A stretch of DNA of 64,000 nt from Phoronis australis (taxonomy: Eukaryota > Phoronida > Phoronidae): NCBI GenBank assembly GCA_002633005.1, contig NMRA01000220.1, forward strand, positions 602,819 to 666,818. The letters are read 5' to 3'. This document shows positions 46,984-59,900 of the stretch, piece by piece (the stretch's first letter is position 1; every line of letters starts with the position of its first letter). The translations under genes were made by a program, and so were the position numbers. The notes under the pieces were generated by a model that was not told where the DNA came from, searched no databases, and saw only the letters and a list, made by a program, of their open reading frames with translations.

Positions 46984-49712
46984 AGATTTTGTCGATGTTT
47001 GTAAATATTAATCGGGTGCAAATGAATTACACCACAATTGTCTTGCGTAAAACGTCTTTAATTTGCCGGGTCTCCATAATTTGTGAGTTAGAAGTTGAGC
47101 ATGGATCCTCACAGCATGTGATCTTATTTCAGGCGACGTCTTATTGTGCAAGATTTTATAGAGATACATGTACATGTAATTCTCGAAAGTTTGTGAGTAC
47201 AAGCCATAGCATTCGTTCGTTCCGGTGTAGTTTCCTGCTAATAAATTACATGGCTTAGGGTGGAACTTTTGTTAACAACAAACGAAGAAAGAGTTTAGCC
47301 TTGTACTCACCAAAAACTTCTTCCGAACAAATTTTATTCATAATTTTGGAATATTTTGCGGACTAAATGTCCCAAAAATTGTCAAACGGCGGATTATGTG
47401 ATGAGGTTCGGGAATACGGCCTCAAAGTCATCCAGTTAATTCTACGTTTCAACGATTTTGAATGTTGACAATTTCACTAAATATATCCCCATGATGAAGC
47501 ACCACCAAAATGCTGTACCTAAGACAAATAATTAAATAAATAACATTTACTTTTGACACTAGGCCTGCGGGAAAAGTATGGAACCTTCTTTATTGATATC
47601 TAAACGTTTCGCAACTGCGCAGGTTTTCAACCGAACTGCATCATATTCACGTGATTAGGAATCCCTTCATGAGCTTTTGATGCCTTACGATTACACCAGA
47701 AGAAAAAGATAAGTAATTTAATTACTAACAGATTATTATTTTGCTCACGTGAACGGGTAAAAATTCTTTTTAATGCTATAAACAAGAAGCCTTATCAAAA
47801 TGCAAGGAATATGAAAGAGCGTACACCTGTAGTGATAAAACCCTTCATTTGCTTTTCGGCTGGTCAATTAACTACTTTGTCGACTAATTAACTTGTAATG
47901 ACAACTTTTTATAGCTAATAGTAGCAGAAACAGGAAATGAACTAGAGAGGTAGACATTGAGTAAATGACAATTTAAACCAGAAGGAAAATAATTTCTGTG
48001 GCTTACAATATTGCTAACGTACATGCAGGAAGAAACAAATTTTGACAATGGATCCATCACAGTTGCTGTGAAGAAATTAGTAAGGCATTCGTCCAAATGT
48101 ATGCATCTATTTTTATTAATTGGAGACTTTTAATACTATTACATTCTCCAGTAAAAAATTCAAGAGTCATGACATTTACAAAAATGCGACAATCTAATTA
48201 CTCCAAGTACATGTAGCTACGCGTAGTTTTCAGATAAGGGTTTTCTGAAATAATTAGATTAATTAATTTCTTCACAAGTAAAAATTAAGTGTTACTGATA
48301 CACGTACGTGTGTCACAGAAAGCCAGAGACGTTGGAACACGTCTGTACTATTGTTATGTTAGGTCTACTAAATAAAACTGGCCTTTGCAAAAAATCAACA
48401 TTCACAACAAAGAGATAATGTTTTAGGAACACAGGCTGCATAGTTGTCAACCTTCGGGAATAAAAAAACAAAATACGGGATAAGTGGATTGAAAACAAGG
48501 ACATATGGATAAAAAGCAGAAAATCCTGGTCTATGCCATTACGCAGGGCTAAAATGTTCGCCGCAACACACAAAACATCCCGACATTGTTTTTAGCTAAC
48601 GGGAGAAATAGGGTGCCTTCATGTAACTTCAAAAAACGCGCGACGCCCATTTTCCTTGTTTATTCGAACGGTAAATTGTGGGTGCAGGAGAAACCCATGA
48701 ACATCCGGTTATTTTCCTTTTAGTAGAACAGGAATATAAGGATATGTTGCGTGACTCTCTTGGGAAATCCCAGTCGTGTATGGTAATACGCCAATTTTTC
48801 TGTGTGCCAAAAAGCGAGACATTTGGAAAGTGTCACAGGATGGTGGGGGAAATTTTCAAAAAGTGTGGCCATCCGACAGGAGCGGGTCAAATGTCAAGTA
48901 CGCTCTCGGTAACACAAAGTAGTGGAATCTCTTTCAGGGTATGCTTATCATTTTTCATTTTGTTTCTCGAGTATAGGCAAATGCAATAGATAACATTACT
49001 TCTCAGAAACGTGGTAAACACTTCTCTTTGTTCATGGTGTGTTGATAATTGCAAAACATACCCTTATTAACCAAATGTAATTCATTTCCGTAAAATTATG
49101 TCTTGTTGAAATTATGTAGTTTAATATGTTGTCGAAGTAGCTACATACTTTCTTTCAGCATTTAAATTAGGTCTATGTTTACACAACTTTTTATCATAGC
49201 TAAAATAAAACAATGAACATGCTACTGAAGCAATGGTGTTAGAATTTGATACACTGTAAGTACAACACAGTATCACAAGTTTATTTTGTATCTCATCACT
49301 ACTTGTCATGTGTACCGTCCATTTTTGTTGTCAAGTCTTGATAAATTCAAAATTGTGTTGAGTTCAGCTGCGAAATCCTGTCCCGACACTGCATTCAAAG
49401 TACGAAGTCTTGAATGCTAGCACTATTTACTTTTCGCGTTGCATTCCAAACGACTTGCTAAGACTTTTGTCTCATCCTTTGTCACTGTCTATTATATAAG
49501 CATCAGTGGCGATTCGGGCCCAAGTCTCCATTATGAGTTTTTACTTGTTTTCACATACTAGTACACGTATCAATTTTGCTAAAAGCTGTCTTTTGCTGGT
49601 TTTTTTTTCTGCTCGTAAGTATGTATGCTTTTGCGAGACCATTTTCATCTTGTAAGAATTACTTCATGTAAACATGGATGAACTTGGTTGCATCTCCAAA
49701 TTTACATTGCTT
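46984..49712. other. Region upstream of gene C exon 1
   Basis: The gene C promoter should lie here. No TATA box stands out at a convincing position. A plus frame at 48678-48989 with no recognisable domain is present. No named element found. Confidence 0.4.
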
Positions 49713-49822
49713 GCGACACTGGAAGGAGGAGGGCCAGAGGGTACGCACCGGGGTAGCTTCTGGACCTCCTCCTTCCAGTGTCGCCCATTTTAATGGGTTT
49801 TAAAAAACCCATTAAAATGGGC
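49713..49822. repeat. Two back-to-back palindromes
   Basis: Arms 49713-49740 (starting GCGACACTGGAAGGAGGAGG) and 49757-49784 are inverted copies with about three mismatches in 28. Overlapping them by two bases, 49783-49822 is a perfect 40-bp palindrome (GCCCATTTTAATGGGTTTT and its inverse around AA). Likely a foldback element end or recombination-prone site. Confidence 0.8.
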
Positions 49823-49959
49823 CCATGACTATTTTGATGCGCACCGTGTCCTAAAGTGTATAATGGTTTCACTGTGACTTATTAAGATTTTGTATGCGGT
49901 GGTCTACAAGAGACGTTTAAATATAATGTTATTCAATGGGAGGTTTCGTCACAGGGCTT

Positions 49960-50560
49960 TACCAGGGGGTCATTACTGTCCACCTTAAGGCAATAAACCC
50001 AAAGAAAATGGGCTACTGGAGACCTATCATTTTACAAAACTTTATCGGCCAGTGTTGCTCAACGTTTTAAGAAGCATCATACACTCTCCGATCAGCAACA
50101 CTCAAAAAAGGTTTTGTAAAGGGTAGATTGATAGAAGAAAAACACTAGAACTATTTACGATCTTACGCATTACACTGAAACTCACAACATTCCCGCTTTC
50201 CTTATCTTGGTGGATTCTGAGAAAGCTTTCGACTCCATGTTTTGGACCGTCTACAGACGAGAGAATAAGTAAAGATTTGGAAATTGTGCAACTCCGATAC
50301 ATTAATTTACTTAGTTGCCTGGGAAAATTCCACATCTACCGCCAAACACTCAGAAATGCTTCGCTCTTAATCGAAATATTCAAGAAGGAGGTGTTTTAGT
50401 GTATGCAAATAGAAAAATATCTGTATTTCGACGATATTGCAGGGGATCGTCTAGATGGTTTTCTAATTTACGGGCTTGTGACTCGCTGTCCTATATCAGC
50501 TTCACTATCAAGCCATTAAAGATTTATTTTTTTCATTTTCCTCTCTTTTTGTCTTATTGA
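49960..50560 (+). mobile_element. Non-LTR retrotransposon fragment: reverse transcriptase N-terminal part
   Basis: GYWRPI, then KKGFVKGRLIEENTRTIYD and FLILVDSEKAFDSMFW match the LINE RT motifs N-W-R-P-I, Q-x-G-F-x-K-G-R and D-x-x-K-A-F-D-x-[VIM]-x-W. Frameshifts follow, and RT sequence is not recognisable past about 50280. The last 280 bp are assigned by proximity only. Confidence 0.7.
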
Positions 50561-52269
50561 AGCTCAAGAACTTTGTACATACATGTATCAGTTGCCATCT
50601 CGTTAGCCATTGACTTAAATAAATTCTTAAACATTCCCTTCACTTTGATATCCAATGGTGCCTCTTTCAAGACATCCTTCAAGTCATGATTTCTCAGTCT
50701 TAGCAGATGTTATGGTACTTTTTTGCTAAAATGGCTTACATCGTTGGTTGGTACAAAGCCGTTGTGACGTATACATTGCTAGTTCAACGGAATATTTGCT
50801 TGGCACCCTCTTCCTAATAGTGTTGGGAGTTCCTTGTTTTTGTTTATTAACGTGTAGTTGGCATAAAGACAATATTTTCATCACGTAGAAACACAGCAAA
50901 AATTGCAAGTGGAATTTGTGAGACCAAACTTCTGTCTTCCCAACATAAGAATCGGCACATGCATTAAGTCAAAATTGAAATTAAATGAAGCTTTTGTCGC
51001 AACATATATACTTTCTCTCCATGATAGCAAGTAGCATCATTTGTTAATATTATTGTTGTTTTTATTTATACATGTATATGCTTTCGCCGAGTTCCAATTC
51101 TGCGATTTGTAAATATTTGATTAAGTGTACATACTTGAACGTTAGGTACAGATTCTGCATACACAGTACATAACGTTAATGTAACGCGCAAGAACAAGCG
51201 CCTTAGTTTACGTTACACGTTTATTCTTTCTTTGGATATTCGGTTCAAACGCAAATATACAGACACGTTTTACGAGTCAATTGAAAAATGCTTAAGCTGT
51301 TAAAAAATCTCATGCCAAACATTCAAACAACCTATATGCGTACCTAATCAAGGGCCAAAGTATCAGCCTAGAGTAATTCATTATAAAACGTGATACAACG
51401 TTCCTTACCTGTAGACCCCCAATATTGCGAGTACAATTTTAAAATAACTACAACATACTTACACCAGTTTGAGGATTCACGACATTGTCTCTACACTAAT
51501 CGGTATAAACGCTAAAGTAGAGTGTATCAAAAAGTTACACCTTCATGGTCAATCACAAGCAATTAATGTCACATGTTCAAAACAGTACATTGTACGTTGT
51601 ATTGAAATCCGCCACGTCGGAAAAGCGACGCGATAGAAGCCGCATCACAAACACAAAGCGACCAACAGATGGCGAATGAAACCAAGCTATACTAAAAACG
51701 TACAGAGAGCCTTTTAATGGCACTCATATGTACAAAAGATAAAATTAGCGAGTGAAAAACTCGTTACCACAGTTGAAAAGGAGAGCGAAGTTTGTTAAAT
51801 AAAGCCATTAATTACAAGAAAAAAATAAAACCAAATAAAAACAAAATACACGTAAAATAATAATCATTGGAACGACAGGGAATGATAGGCGAATCGCAGA
51901 TACACGAGAAGGTGCCAATTGCGAAAAGAAGCAATGAGTGGGAAGTGCAACTGCCGAATTATATTTAATAACGACTGCAATAACATTGTTTGTACTTTTC
52001 AACTTTAAACTGAAACTTCTCATAGAACTCTTCACAGCGTTTATTAAAGTGTCTCACATTTTTACCTGTCTTGTACCCCAAAAACGACCTCGTGGATGTT
52101 TTCGGAAACCAGAGCACATATGTGAAAAACGTCTTACAAAATAGATTGGGATGAGCGTTTGCCAAGTTATAAACGTAATCCTACAGACAACCTGCACACC
52201 GCACGACAGTTACAGTGGTCAAAACCATGCTAATACTGTTTTAAAAAATTTTAATCTCTGCGAACTGTG
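50561..52269. other. Intergenic, no gene recognised
   Basis: AT-rich spacer between LINE fragments on opposite strands. Short antisense frames near 51.9-52.1 kb have no motif. Confidence 0.45.
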
Positions 52270-53245
52270 GGATGTTTTATTTATATATTTTTATTTATTA
52301 TAAGGGCATAAAGGTGCCAGTAAATACAATCTCCAAGACAGAATATTCACCACACCCCCCAGCCTAAGTGGGCTTACTCAGTCACCTAATAATAATTAAA
52401 CCATTACATAACATATTGCCCTCGCTCAAATATGACCACTTCAAACTAGTTTATAAACAAATACTTTCTTCTAAGCTGCAAAGCGTCTTGAATGAATTTC
52501 GCTAGACCTTTCAAGTTATTTGAGGTAGGGCAGAATTCAGCATAAAAATGGTCGAATGTGAGTATATTTTTCCCAATCAAAAGTGAAATAAACTTCATCT
52601 TCAATTCCGTTTTTACAAACATGACAAATCCGTCCATTCACAGGAATTCCGAAATTCCGCCCCACCTCAACCTCTACCTGCTCTAATCGAGCAATGACAG
52701 ACCTCTGAGACACCGGCAGACGTAAATACTCTTCTACAATAGTCATTCTTAACCGACCTATACATGTATAAGCACGGTTTTGGTTTCTCAGTGATTATTT
52801 TTAACCAGTTTCACTATTCTAACTGAAACCTGAATGTTTTGAAGTTATTGAGAGACACCATTTGTTTGTTCCTGAAATTTTCTAAAAAATCGAATTTCTC
52901 CATAATTCTAAATATTGAACTTGACCAATTGCAGGAGTTCCGATGTTTAAAGTCCCATAAAAGACTTTTTTGCAATTCTTATTTCATCCAATAGAAGTAA
53001 ACGATTTCAGAGCCTTAGCATATTTTCATGTTGTTTGTAGTGTGAATTTGGCCAACCTGAGTTGCCATAAAGTACTGCATTGGCAGCATATTGGGGACCC
53101 CTAAGAATATACTTAGTGCTCTCGTTCTGATCATTTCGCATTTGGAGTATTGAGAATATCCCCAAATTCCAGATCCATATTCTAGAATTGAAGCTACTGA
53201 CATTTCAAAACATATACACTTTCGCCAATTCCCGCTTTCCAATTT
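52270..53245 (-). mobile_element. Non-LTR retrotransposon 3' half directly downstream of gene A
   Basis: SVASILEYGSGIWGYSQYSK and RTRALSIFLGVPNMLPM (53015-53242) are the typical end of a CR1/RTE-like RT. VSQRSVIARLEQVEVEVGR and RICHVCKNGIEDEVYFTFD (52537-52746) are the C-terminal zinc-knuckle region. The element ends in an A/T-rich tail near 52270. It sits under 100 bp from gene A's stop, close to where the A/B duplication similarity ends. Confidence 0.75.
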
Positions 53246-53313
53246 AACGCCCTTTTTATGCTCCTAATCTTTTTTTGTTGCTCCTTTAATGAAGTCTTCG
53301 TCAAACAGTTAAG

Positions 53314-54217
53314 TCAAACAAAGTGGTTGACGATCTAGGATGTATAGGACGTGTATGTCCCAAACGGGGTGATAGCGTCGATGGTTGTCGTGTAATTCAT
53401 GCGAAACCTGTAGATGTGAGTTGGAATCTGATAATTTGTGTTAATGGTGTCCACTCGGTTCACAATGCCGACAGTCCCAGCCTCCGCACCCAATGAAAAC
53501 ATATAGCGCATATCACCTGGTCCCGTGTAGTTAAACAAATTGTCCCAGTCGATGTAAAAAGTCATTGTTATGTTATTCCGATGCAATGTGGGCTTCATTT
53601 CTGTTATCAACGGGGACCCGAAAAAGAGCGAAACTGTAGTAGAGATTGGAGTACTCTCGATTCCACCTGTGTTCACGGCGTTCACTGAAATTGTGAAACT
53701 CCTAACGAAATGCTTGCTCTCACAGCGTGGTACTGGGGAAGTGGCATTACTTGTGTTTGACATTTTGATGGACGGCGACATTATACACGTTTCACCTAGC
53801 CAGTAGCTTTCATTAAAAGCAGGCAATTTAAGAATGAAACGGCTGTGTTTTGCCAGTTTAAATGTGTCGAGAAGAGCTGACCCATTATTCTTTTCTACAA
53901 CTATGATGTGGTATTTGTGATTGCCGGCGTTGTCTTGAAATCCTGTGATTGTTAAATCCAAAATAGCAGCGCTTGACGGATAACCAGTCTCTGCATAAAA
54001 AAGTTGACGAATAACATTTCACGTCTACGGATGCCGAACTTGCTTCAGGCGCGTGAAGTACGATAAGAAGAGGATCACCGAAGGTCGTGGATTCCAGGTG
54101 GGCGTGGTTGATGCAACTAAGGGTAGGGAAGATTTTGGCGCCGTGAGAAAGAGATAAGGCAGAAACTTTACTTTCGGTGGTAGTGTCGGTAGGGGTCCAA
54201 TTTAAAACGGACTTGAC
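53314..54217 (-). pseudogene. Gene A last exon: FN3-like C-terminus with two frameshifts and a nonsense codon
   Basis: The exon starts at an ATTTCTTTAG acceptor (AG at 54218-54219). Three frame segments read consecutively like one protein: GQVRFK; then WTPTDTTTESKVSALSLSHG through APEASSASVDV; then VIRQLFYAETGYPSSAAILD to the end. The switches near 54195 (AAATTGG) and 54018 (GAAATGTT) are each explained by one extra T. A TAG at 53335-53337 stops translation seven codons before the stop used by the paralogue at the right edge (its equivalent TGA is at 53314-53316). Sequence such as HKYHIIVVEKNNG and SFTISVNAVNTGG is FN3-like. The splice sites look intact, so a transcript is possible but no full protein. 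Confidence 0.75.
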
Positions 54218-54560
54218 CTAAAGAAATATTAAAGTAGGACAAAGGTGTTAGGGTTTAGTTGAAAACTACGTGCTCAACTACATAGTTACGGAAACATTAA
54301 ATGACCTTGTTTGTACACATAAATGCACTTTTGTATAATGAAAATGGTCTCATAAAAAGGGAGTCTTGTTCATTGTCTTGTAAGCGCACGTAGAAATGAA
54401 ATGGTACTGTAGTGAAACGTTGGACTTTAATCAACGTCATCAGCTATAAGATGTATTTCGTATCCATTTATTGATCTAGATTTCTTCTGTTACTTAATGA
54501 TGGATTTAAATGTAAAGAAATAAATTAAAACAATATAGTGGAACAACTATATATATATAT

Positions 54561-54584
54561 ACCATGGTTTTCGAAAACCATGGT
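54561..54584. repeat. Perfect 24-bp palindrome beside a splice donor
   Basis: ACCATGGTTTTC and its exact inverse lie 4 bp downstream of the gene A donor (GTAAGT, 54589-54594), followed by an (AT)n run. In the transcript it would form a 12-bp hairpin next to the 5' splice site. Confidence 0.75.
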
Positions 54585-54594
54585 AATCACTTAC

Positions 54595-55902
54595 CCAAAG
54601 ACCAATAACACCTTTCACGGGCACTTTCAGCCTGCACAGTCCAATTGGCCGTGATGTCAACATATGACAATTTTTTGAGGGTGAAAGACATTGTTACATT
54701 GGATATGATGGGAGCCAACCAGTCAATCTTCTTTGGTGCCAAAGTCGTGGTCGTCTGCTCAGCAGCTTCGTTGACAACGAGCAGAGAGGCGTAAACAGGA
54801 AGACCATGTTTTACAGGCAAATCCTAGTAGATTTTGGATTGCCTGCGTCCCACGTTTCCGAGGGAAGCGAGTTGAAGCCCGCCAGATGTCGTGCCAAGTT
54901 CGATCCTAGTGTAACGAATTCTGCTCTCAAAGTCAGTCAACGTCCAATGAACCAGCAAGCTTGTCAAACCAATCTGACGAATGGTAACGGATGTAGTCGG
55001 GTCAGCTGGCGACACTTTAGTAACTTTCCGCAAGCTAATTTTTATCAGCTTGATTTCTGAATTTTCAAAAAGGCTGATTTCATTTAATCCTTCTTCAATA
55101 GGAATGTCCACAAGAAATCTACAGACAAACAAATGGTCCGTTAGGTCCATGAGGAATGCATGGTCACCAATTCTGATTTTGGAATATTGTAACTGGTTGC
55201 ATGGTGGAGAGACTTCTACGAGAAGTTGATAGAGAGAAAATGAAGGTATGAAGACCGTCTGTGACATTTTGCCGGTCAGCCTCAAATTACTTCCAGCACT
55301 AAAGGAAGCGTTTCCATCAACTCTCCACGAGTTCTTGTAGATGACGTCGCTGATTTTGGAGAAATCACCGTTTATGACCACATCCGGTCCAAGACTTGAT
55401 GGCGTGTACGCAGTGGGTGGCGTTTCATCAAATGTAAATGGTGGTGAAGCAGCAATGACATATTTCTCAGACGCGTTTACGGCTTTTACAATTATGTAAT
55501 ACGTTGAACCGTGCGTTAATGACGTTACTGGGTGCTTCACCTGGCTAAGAGTGCCTACGTTTACAAAAACTTTGACATCCGACCTATTTGGATTGCTTCC
55601 AATGGCCCACTGATACTCTTTAATAAATGAATGTCTGTCGCTAAAACCGATCCAACTGATGTCCAAAGTTTCTTGTTTGGACATAAACCGGTGATTATGT
55701 TTCCATCTTCCATTGAATACAGTCTCAGGCAAGGGTGGCTCGTTGTCAAGTACGACACCATCAGAAGTCCTATTTGACGTCAAACCAATTCCATTGACAG
55801 CACGAACTGTGACGTAGTACTTCGTTCCTAAGGGGATGTTCACCCCAGTCTTAACAAACTTTGTCACCGTTCCCATATTTTCAAACTCAACTATTTCGTT
55901 GC
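54595..55902 (-). pseudogene. Gene A penultimate exon: FN3 / jelly-roll-like segments with an in-frame TAG
   Basis: This 1,308-nt exon has a TAATTTTTCAG acceptor and a GTAAGT donor. It encodes an FN3 run: LGTKYYVTVRAVNGIGLTSN, then GSTYYIIVKAVNASEKYV. Next comes a galactose-binding-like segment starting VVINGDFSKISDVIYKNSW, with GSNLRLTGKMSQTVFIPSF. A further FN3 follows (SLLVHWTLTDFESRIRYTRI, then HGLPVYASLLVVNEA). The frame is open for about 358 codons, then meets TAG at 54824-54826 between RRQSKIY and DLPVKHG. The domain continues in the same frame for 76 more codons, so this is a single-base nonsense change, not an exon end. The family would be secreted or an ectodomain. Upstream exons of this copy were not found. 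Confidence 0.78.
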
Positions 55903-56479
55903 CTGAAAAATTAAGTGCAAAGAAATGTTAATTTTAACAAGCAACTTAATGTCCATTGACCAATTCTTTTGATGTACATTTTTCCGTATTTCCGCGCCTT
56001 TGAGCCAATGGGCCTGTATCCGAAAGAATGCCTGTTTTCGTGATCTTTTTATCCAAGTGTTTTGCATATTGGGGCAAGCGTCTAAGTTTCGCATTAAAGC
56101 GTACTTTTGCTGACGACTTTAGGCCTGGTGGCGCGGAAATACGGTAGTAGGATCTCGAAAACATAGGAGAAGGACAAGTGGGAACCGACAGAGCCTTGTA
56201 CTGTCTTAGTAAGAATCCTTTGGACATCAAGTGTCGCATTTGAAATAGGCTGTAGCACGCTGCGTCAACCCACACACCGTTTCATCGAAATGAGACGTCG
56301 CGAACTACGTGTAGTGTTACAGATCCTGTTGACCCATTATTAAGAACACTACGAAATGGCAAGTGGAGCCGAATCCGAAAACGATTGGGAGGCCAACGCA
56401 ACACGCAAAGAACAAGCAGCATCTTGTGCAATCATGGGTTTGCCGATGAGGCCCATGGTTGCGTTTAAAGCAGCGGCAG

Positions 56480-56923
56480 TCCACGAACATGTGCAAAGTC
56501 TTTGGTAGGTCTGGGGAGGAGTCAGTAGGCAGCTATTGCAGGGACGGTTTTCAAGCATCTGTTGAGCGCATTCTCCACTTGACTGTGTAAAAGATGGAAG
56601 GACCTTTGAAGAACCTTGTCTACAGTAACTTCTTGTAGTGCTAGAAACACCGACAAAGTATCATAATGCTGCGACTGAAGTCAACCTTTTACATGTCCAA
56701 TAATGACGCGAAGATCCATGTTTTGGAGTCTCCCAAGCTAGTGGATACTTGAGCTGTGAAGGTGAGCCTGCGGTCAAGTTGTACACATTTTTGTAAGTGA
56801 CACGTCTGATCAGATGTTACATTCCTCTTCCCATCATAGGTGGGACAAAGGAGATCATCGACACTGAAGCGATTGTGCAGAGTACAGAAGAGAGCTTCAC
56901 ACTTGTCTCCATTGCAGCTCACT
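56480..56923 (-). pseudogene. ADAMTS-like cysteine-rich domain plus TSP1 remnant
   Basis: From an acceptor-like TTGTTATGTAG (AG at 56924-56925) the frame reads SCNGDKCEALFCTLHNRF, LLCPTYDGKRN and DQTCHLQKCVQL. This matches the C-x-x-L-[WF]-C ... DG ... C-x-x-x-x-CV pattern of the ADAMTS cysteine-rich domain 2. It stops at 56689-56691. After a further interruption it resumes around 56640 with VSSTTRSYCRQGSS, SGECAQQ and ENRPCNSC, which fits the second half of a thrombospondin type 1 repeat, the domain that follows in ADAMTS proteins. Expected cysteines are missing and frames are broken, so I read it as a decayed fragment. Whether it was ever part of gene A, 0.6 kb downstream, is unknown. Confidence 0.42.
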
Positions 56924-59900
56924 CTACATAACAATTAGCACAATGCACGCAGATTTCCATCAGTGAAGACTGCGCTTTGTGACGAATATCGTGATCCTCT
57001 ATTTGTTGTCGGGTTTTAAAGAAATACTGCTAACCACCATTCACACGATTGTGTAAAAGTCGTTTCATAAGCTTTGCTGCATGCGCTCACAATGAGAGCA
57101 CAAACATGCAATTTCTAGAGTGCAGTCAAAAAAGACGAGCGGACAGCATGAAATTTGAAGTTTACCAACCCTGTAAGTGCAGCTCCGCCTCGTAATTTTT
57201 CGTCAAACGATTGCCGTGGGTTTTGATGTGCCCTCGAACGAAGGCCTATGGGTTCCAATAACAGCTCCCTTAAAACTTCTCGTCGTCATTTTCGGAACGA
57301 CGCCCAGCTAAAAGCAGTGCTGTACATGTAGTGGGACGTAGGTGACCTTAGGCGCAACCAACTACCTTTGGCATTTGAACGTCGCGCCTACGCTCCGTAA
57401 GTTAAGTTATAGTAGGGTGTCGTCGCACGTAGGCGCAGCCAACTATGCAATAAGACTCGTCCTTGCAGTACAGCTGAGATGTGAACGAGGACTCAGCGAA
57501 AGGAATCGGATAGTAAACAGACGATCGAAGGGCCCCGAGAGGACACATCCCACAGAGGGGCGACTAAAAACGCCGCCAGCATATCGTTTCTGGGCGTTAC
57601 GCAATTATTTTCATTTATAATTGTGTTTGGGCCCCCTTGAGGGACAGCTTAGAATTCACGCGGACCTTTGCTTTCCTACATGTGTGGTTGGACCCCTTTC
57701 TGCGACATCCTAGATTAACCACTGCAGACTTGAAACTTATAAACACTCTTGAGTCAAAAATAGGCCTACATATGTTTGTGAGGTTTTGCGAATTCAATGC
57801 ACTTTTAAAATTCAGTGCTCAAGATGATATGGAGGGCTTTGGGCACCTACTCACTTCTAATTTTACCACTACAGCACTGGCAAAAGGGCTTCGTGAGACA
57901 AGTTTCCAAAGCACCTACTTATCTTAACTCAGTAACCCACCTTTACAGTTCAACATATTATGTAACTTTTGTAATTACCGATATCCGTAGTAGTTTAGTT
58001 TGTCATAATATATATGACCTTTTATCTCATGTACACGTGTTGTTTCACTGTAAACTGGCTTCGGTATCGCTTAGCAGTTAGCGCTTATAAAATTCATTTT
58101 TTTCTGAAAGTAGAAAACATGTAGCATTTGTCTTTGACTTCCTACGAATGTGCGACAACTTGAGTCTCATAATCAGCAGAGTTTATAATATTTCTTCGCA
58201 GAAATTGATTTCACTTATTGCTTTTTCTTTGATTATATTTGAGCGACTTTGACAAACAAATCTGCACTTGACACGCGAGATCGTAACGTTCGGATCTGAA
58301 GAATCCGACTAAAGAATGTGAGGGACACCAGAGTCAAAAAGGTATGAAAGTCCCGGAAGTTGGTGTTTTCAGCTACATGTTTGTACTGGAGTGCAGCCAT
58401 CGTCATTTCAATAGGACGCTTTTGATTTTGAAAAGCGAGATGGAAAACCCTTCAGAGTCTTCCTGGAGCCTGTCTATTCCTGGATATGGTTTTAAACTTG
58501 ATTCCAGACCAGTGGTTCACTAAAAATGATAAGCAGCAATCTGGTATTTTGGAGCCTGGGTTGAGTTCCTTAGAAGCAAAACACTAGGAAGAAAAACTAA
58601 TGTGATCACATGCTTCAACTCTAAATGTAAAGCTACATCTCCGGAAGCGTGAAAGACTACTGTTCGAGTTTGTTATCTCTACACCATTACGAGGATAAAA
58701 TATTTTCATAGGTTTCCGCAGTGTCCAAGACAGCGTATTTTTTAGGAAAAGACAATCAGTTCTATATACCCAATCCTTTATAATTGTCTTAGTGGAAGAT
58801 CGAATGTTTGAGCCAGCTCAATTTCCCTTTCCAGACTACATGTACAATTATCTGCTACGGGTCATTCGGTGCTCATTGTGTTATAGTTGTTCCCTTTAAA
58901 TTAGTTTGGACCGGTATGTTACACACATGTATACATGTACATCGAATATATAATGTAGCTATAAGTATTTCAGAAGCATTCTATTAGTGAGCAGTTCCGG
59001 AGTTTGTGGCTGGCCTTACCCAGGTTGTTTTAGTCACTGTCATGCCTGGTCACTAACATGCGCTGAATCATATGGAATCGATTATTGTTGTACCTCAAAT
59101 GTTTGAGTTGGTTCAGCTTTGGTATCCTGCTTTGGAACTCTGTCAAACCCTTTCTTGGAGGCTATTTTTGTCACGGGTCATTAGGTGGTCCGTGCAGAAT
59201 GTTTTGTTTGCCACAGCCAATAATAGTGACAAGTTGACAAGTGACATGCACTGAACCACATGGAACTACTTTTCGTCGTTAATAGAATATTTTAGGTAAC
59301 TAAATTGTTATGTATTATATTATTTTTGGAATTTTTGGCGGGTCCTTTACCGAATGCAACTTTCTGTCAATGGTCATGCGATGTTCATTGTGGTAGGTTT
59401 GCCCATTTACAATCAGTTTCAGCCGGTTTCTTGATTATCTAACCAGCTCACATTTTCAGCAACATCCATTGGGTAATCTCTGGCTTTCTAGCTGTCCCAA
59501 CTCAGTGGCTGTTTTATCTTGACCGATTAGTGATCGGTGGCATGAAATAAATCTTGTGGAACCTTTTGAGATTCTAGCAGGCCCTTTACAGACTGCACGT
59601 CTTCTGTCATGGCTGATGAGATGCAAAGTCTGAGACGATTGTTCATTTTAGATCACTTTGGAGTATTTCTCGAATATCTCATCCAGAAGGTTAACAAATG
59701 AAACACTCTTTTAAAACCACTTTCAGCGGATGTTTACTCTGGTATGAAATTTTATTCTACATTTCATCCTCATGCTTTTCGTAATCCAGCGAAAGGGACT
59801 CCAAGTTGTGTTTTTAAAACAGTCAACCTCCATGATTGCTTCAATCAAAGCCACTTTGTGGCTAGTGATTTCTTATACTCGCAATCTCTCTCCTTTGGAC

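Noticed and set aside
48678-48989. 103-residue plus-strand frame
   Set aside because: Protein-like in places but with no recognisable domain, splice context or repeat partner; not supported enough to call.
54824-54826. In-frame TAG as a real C-terminus or exon end
   Set aside because: The FN3 domain continues in the same frame for 76 codons to a consensus donor, and other lesions are present downstream, so a nonsense mutation fits better.
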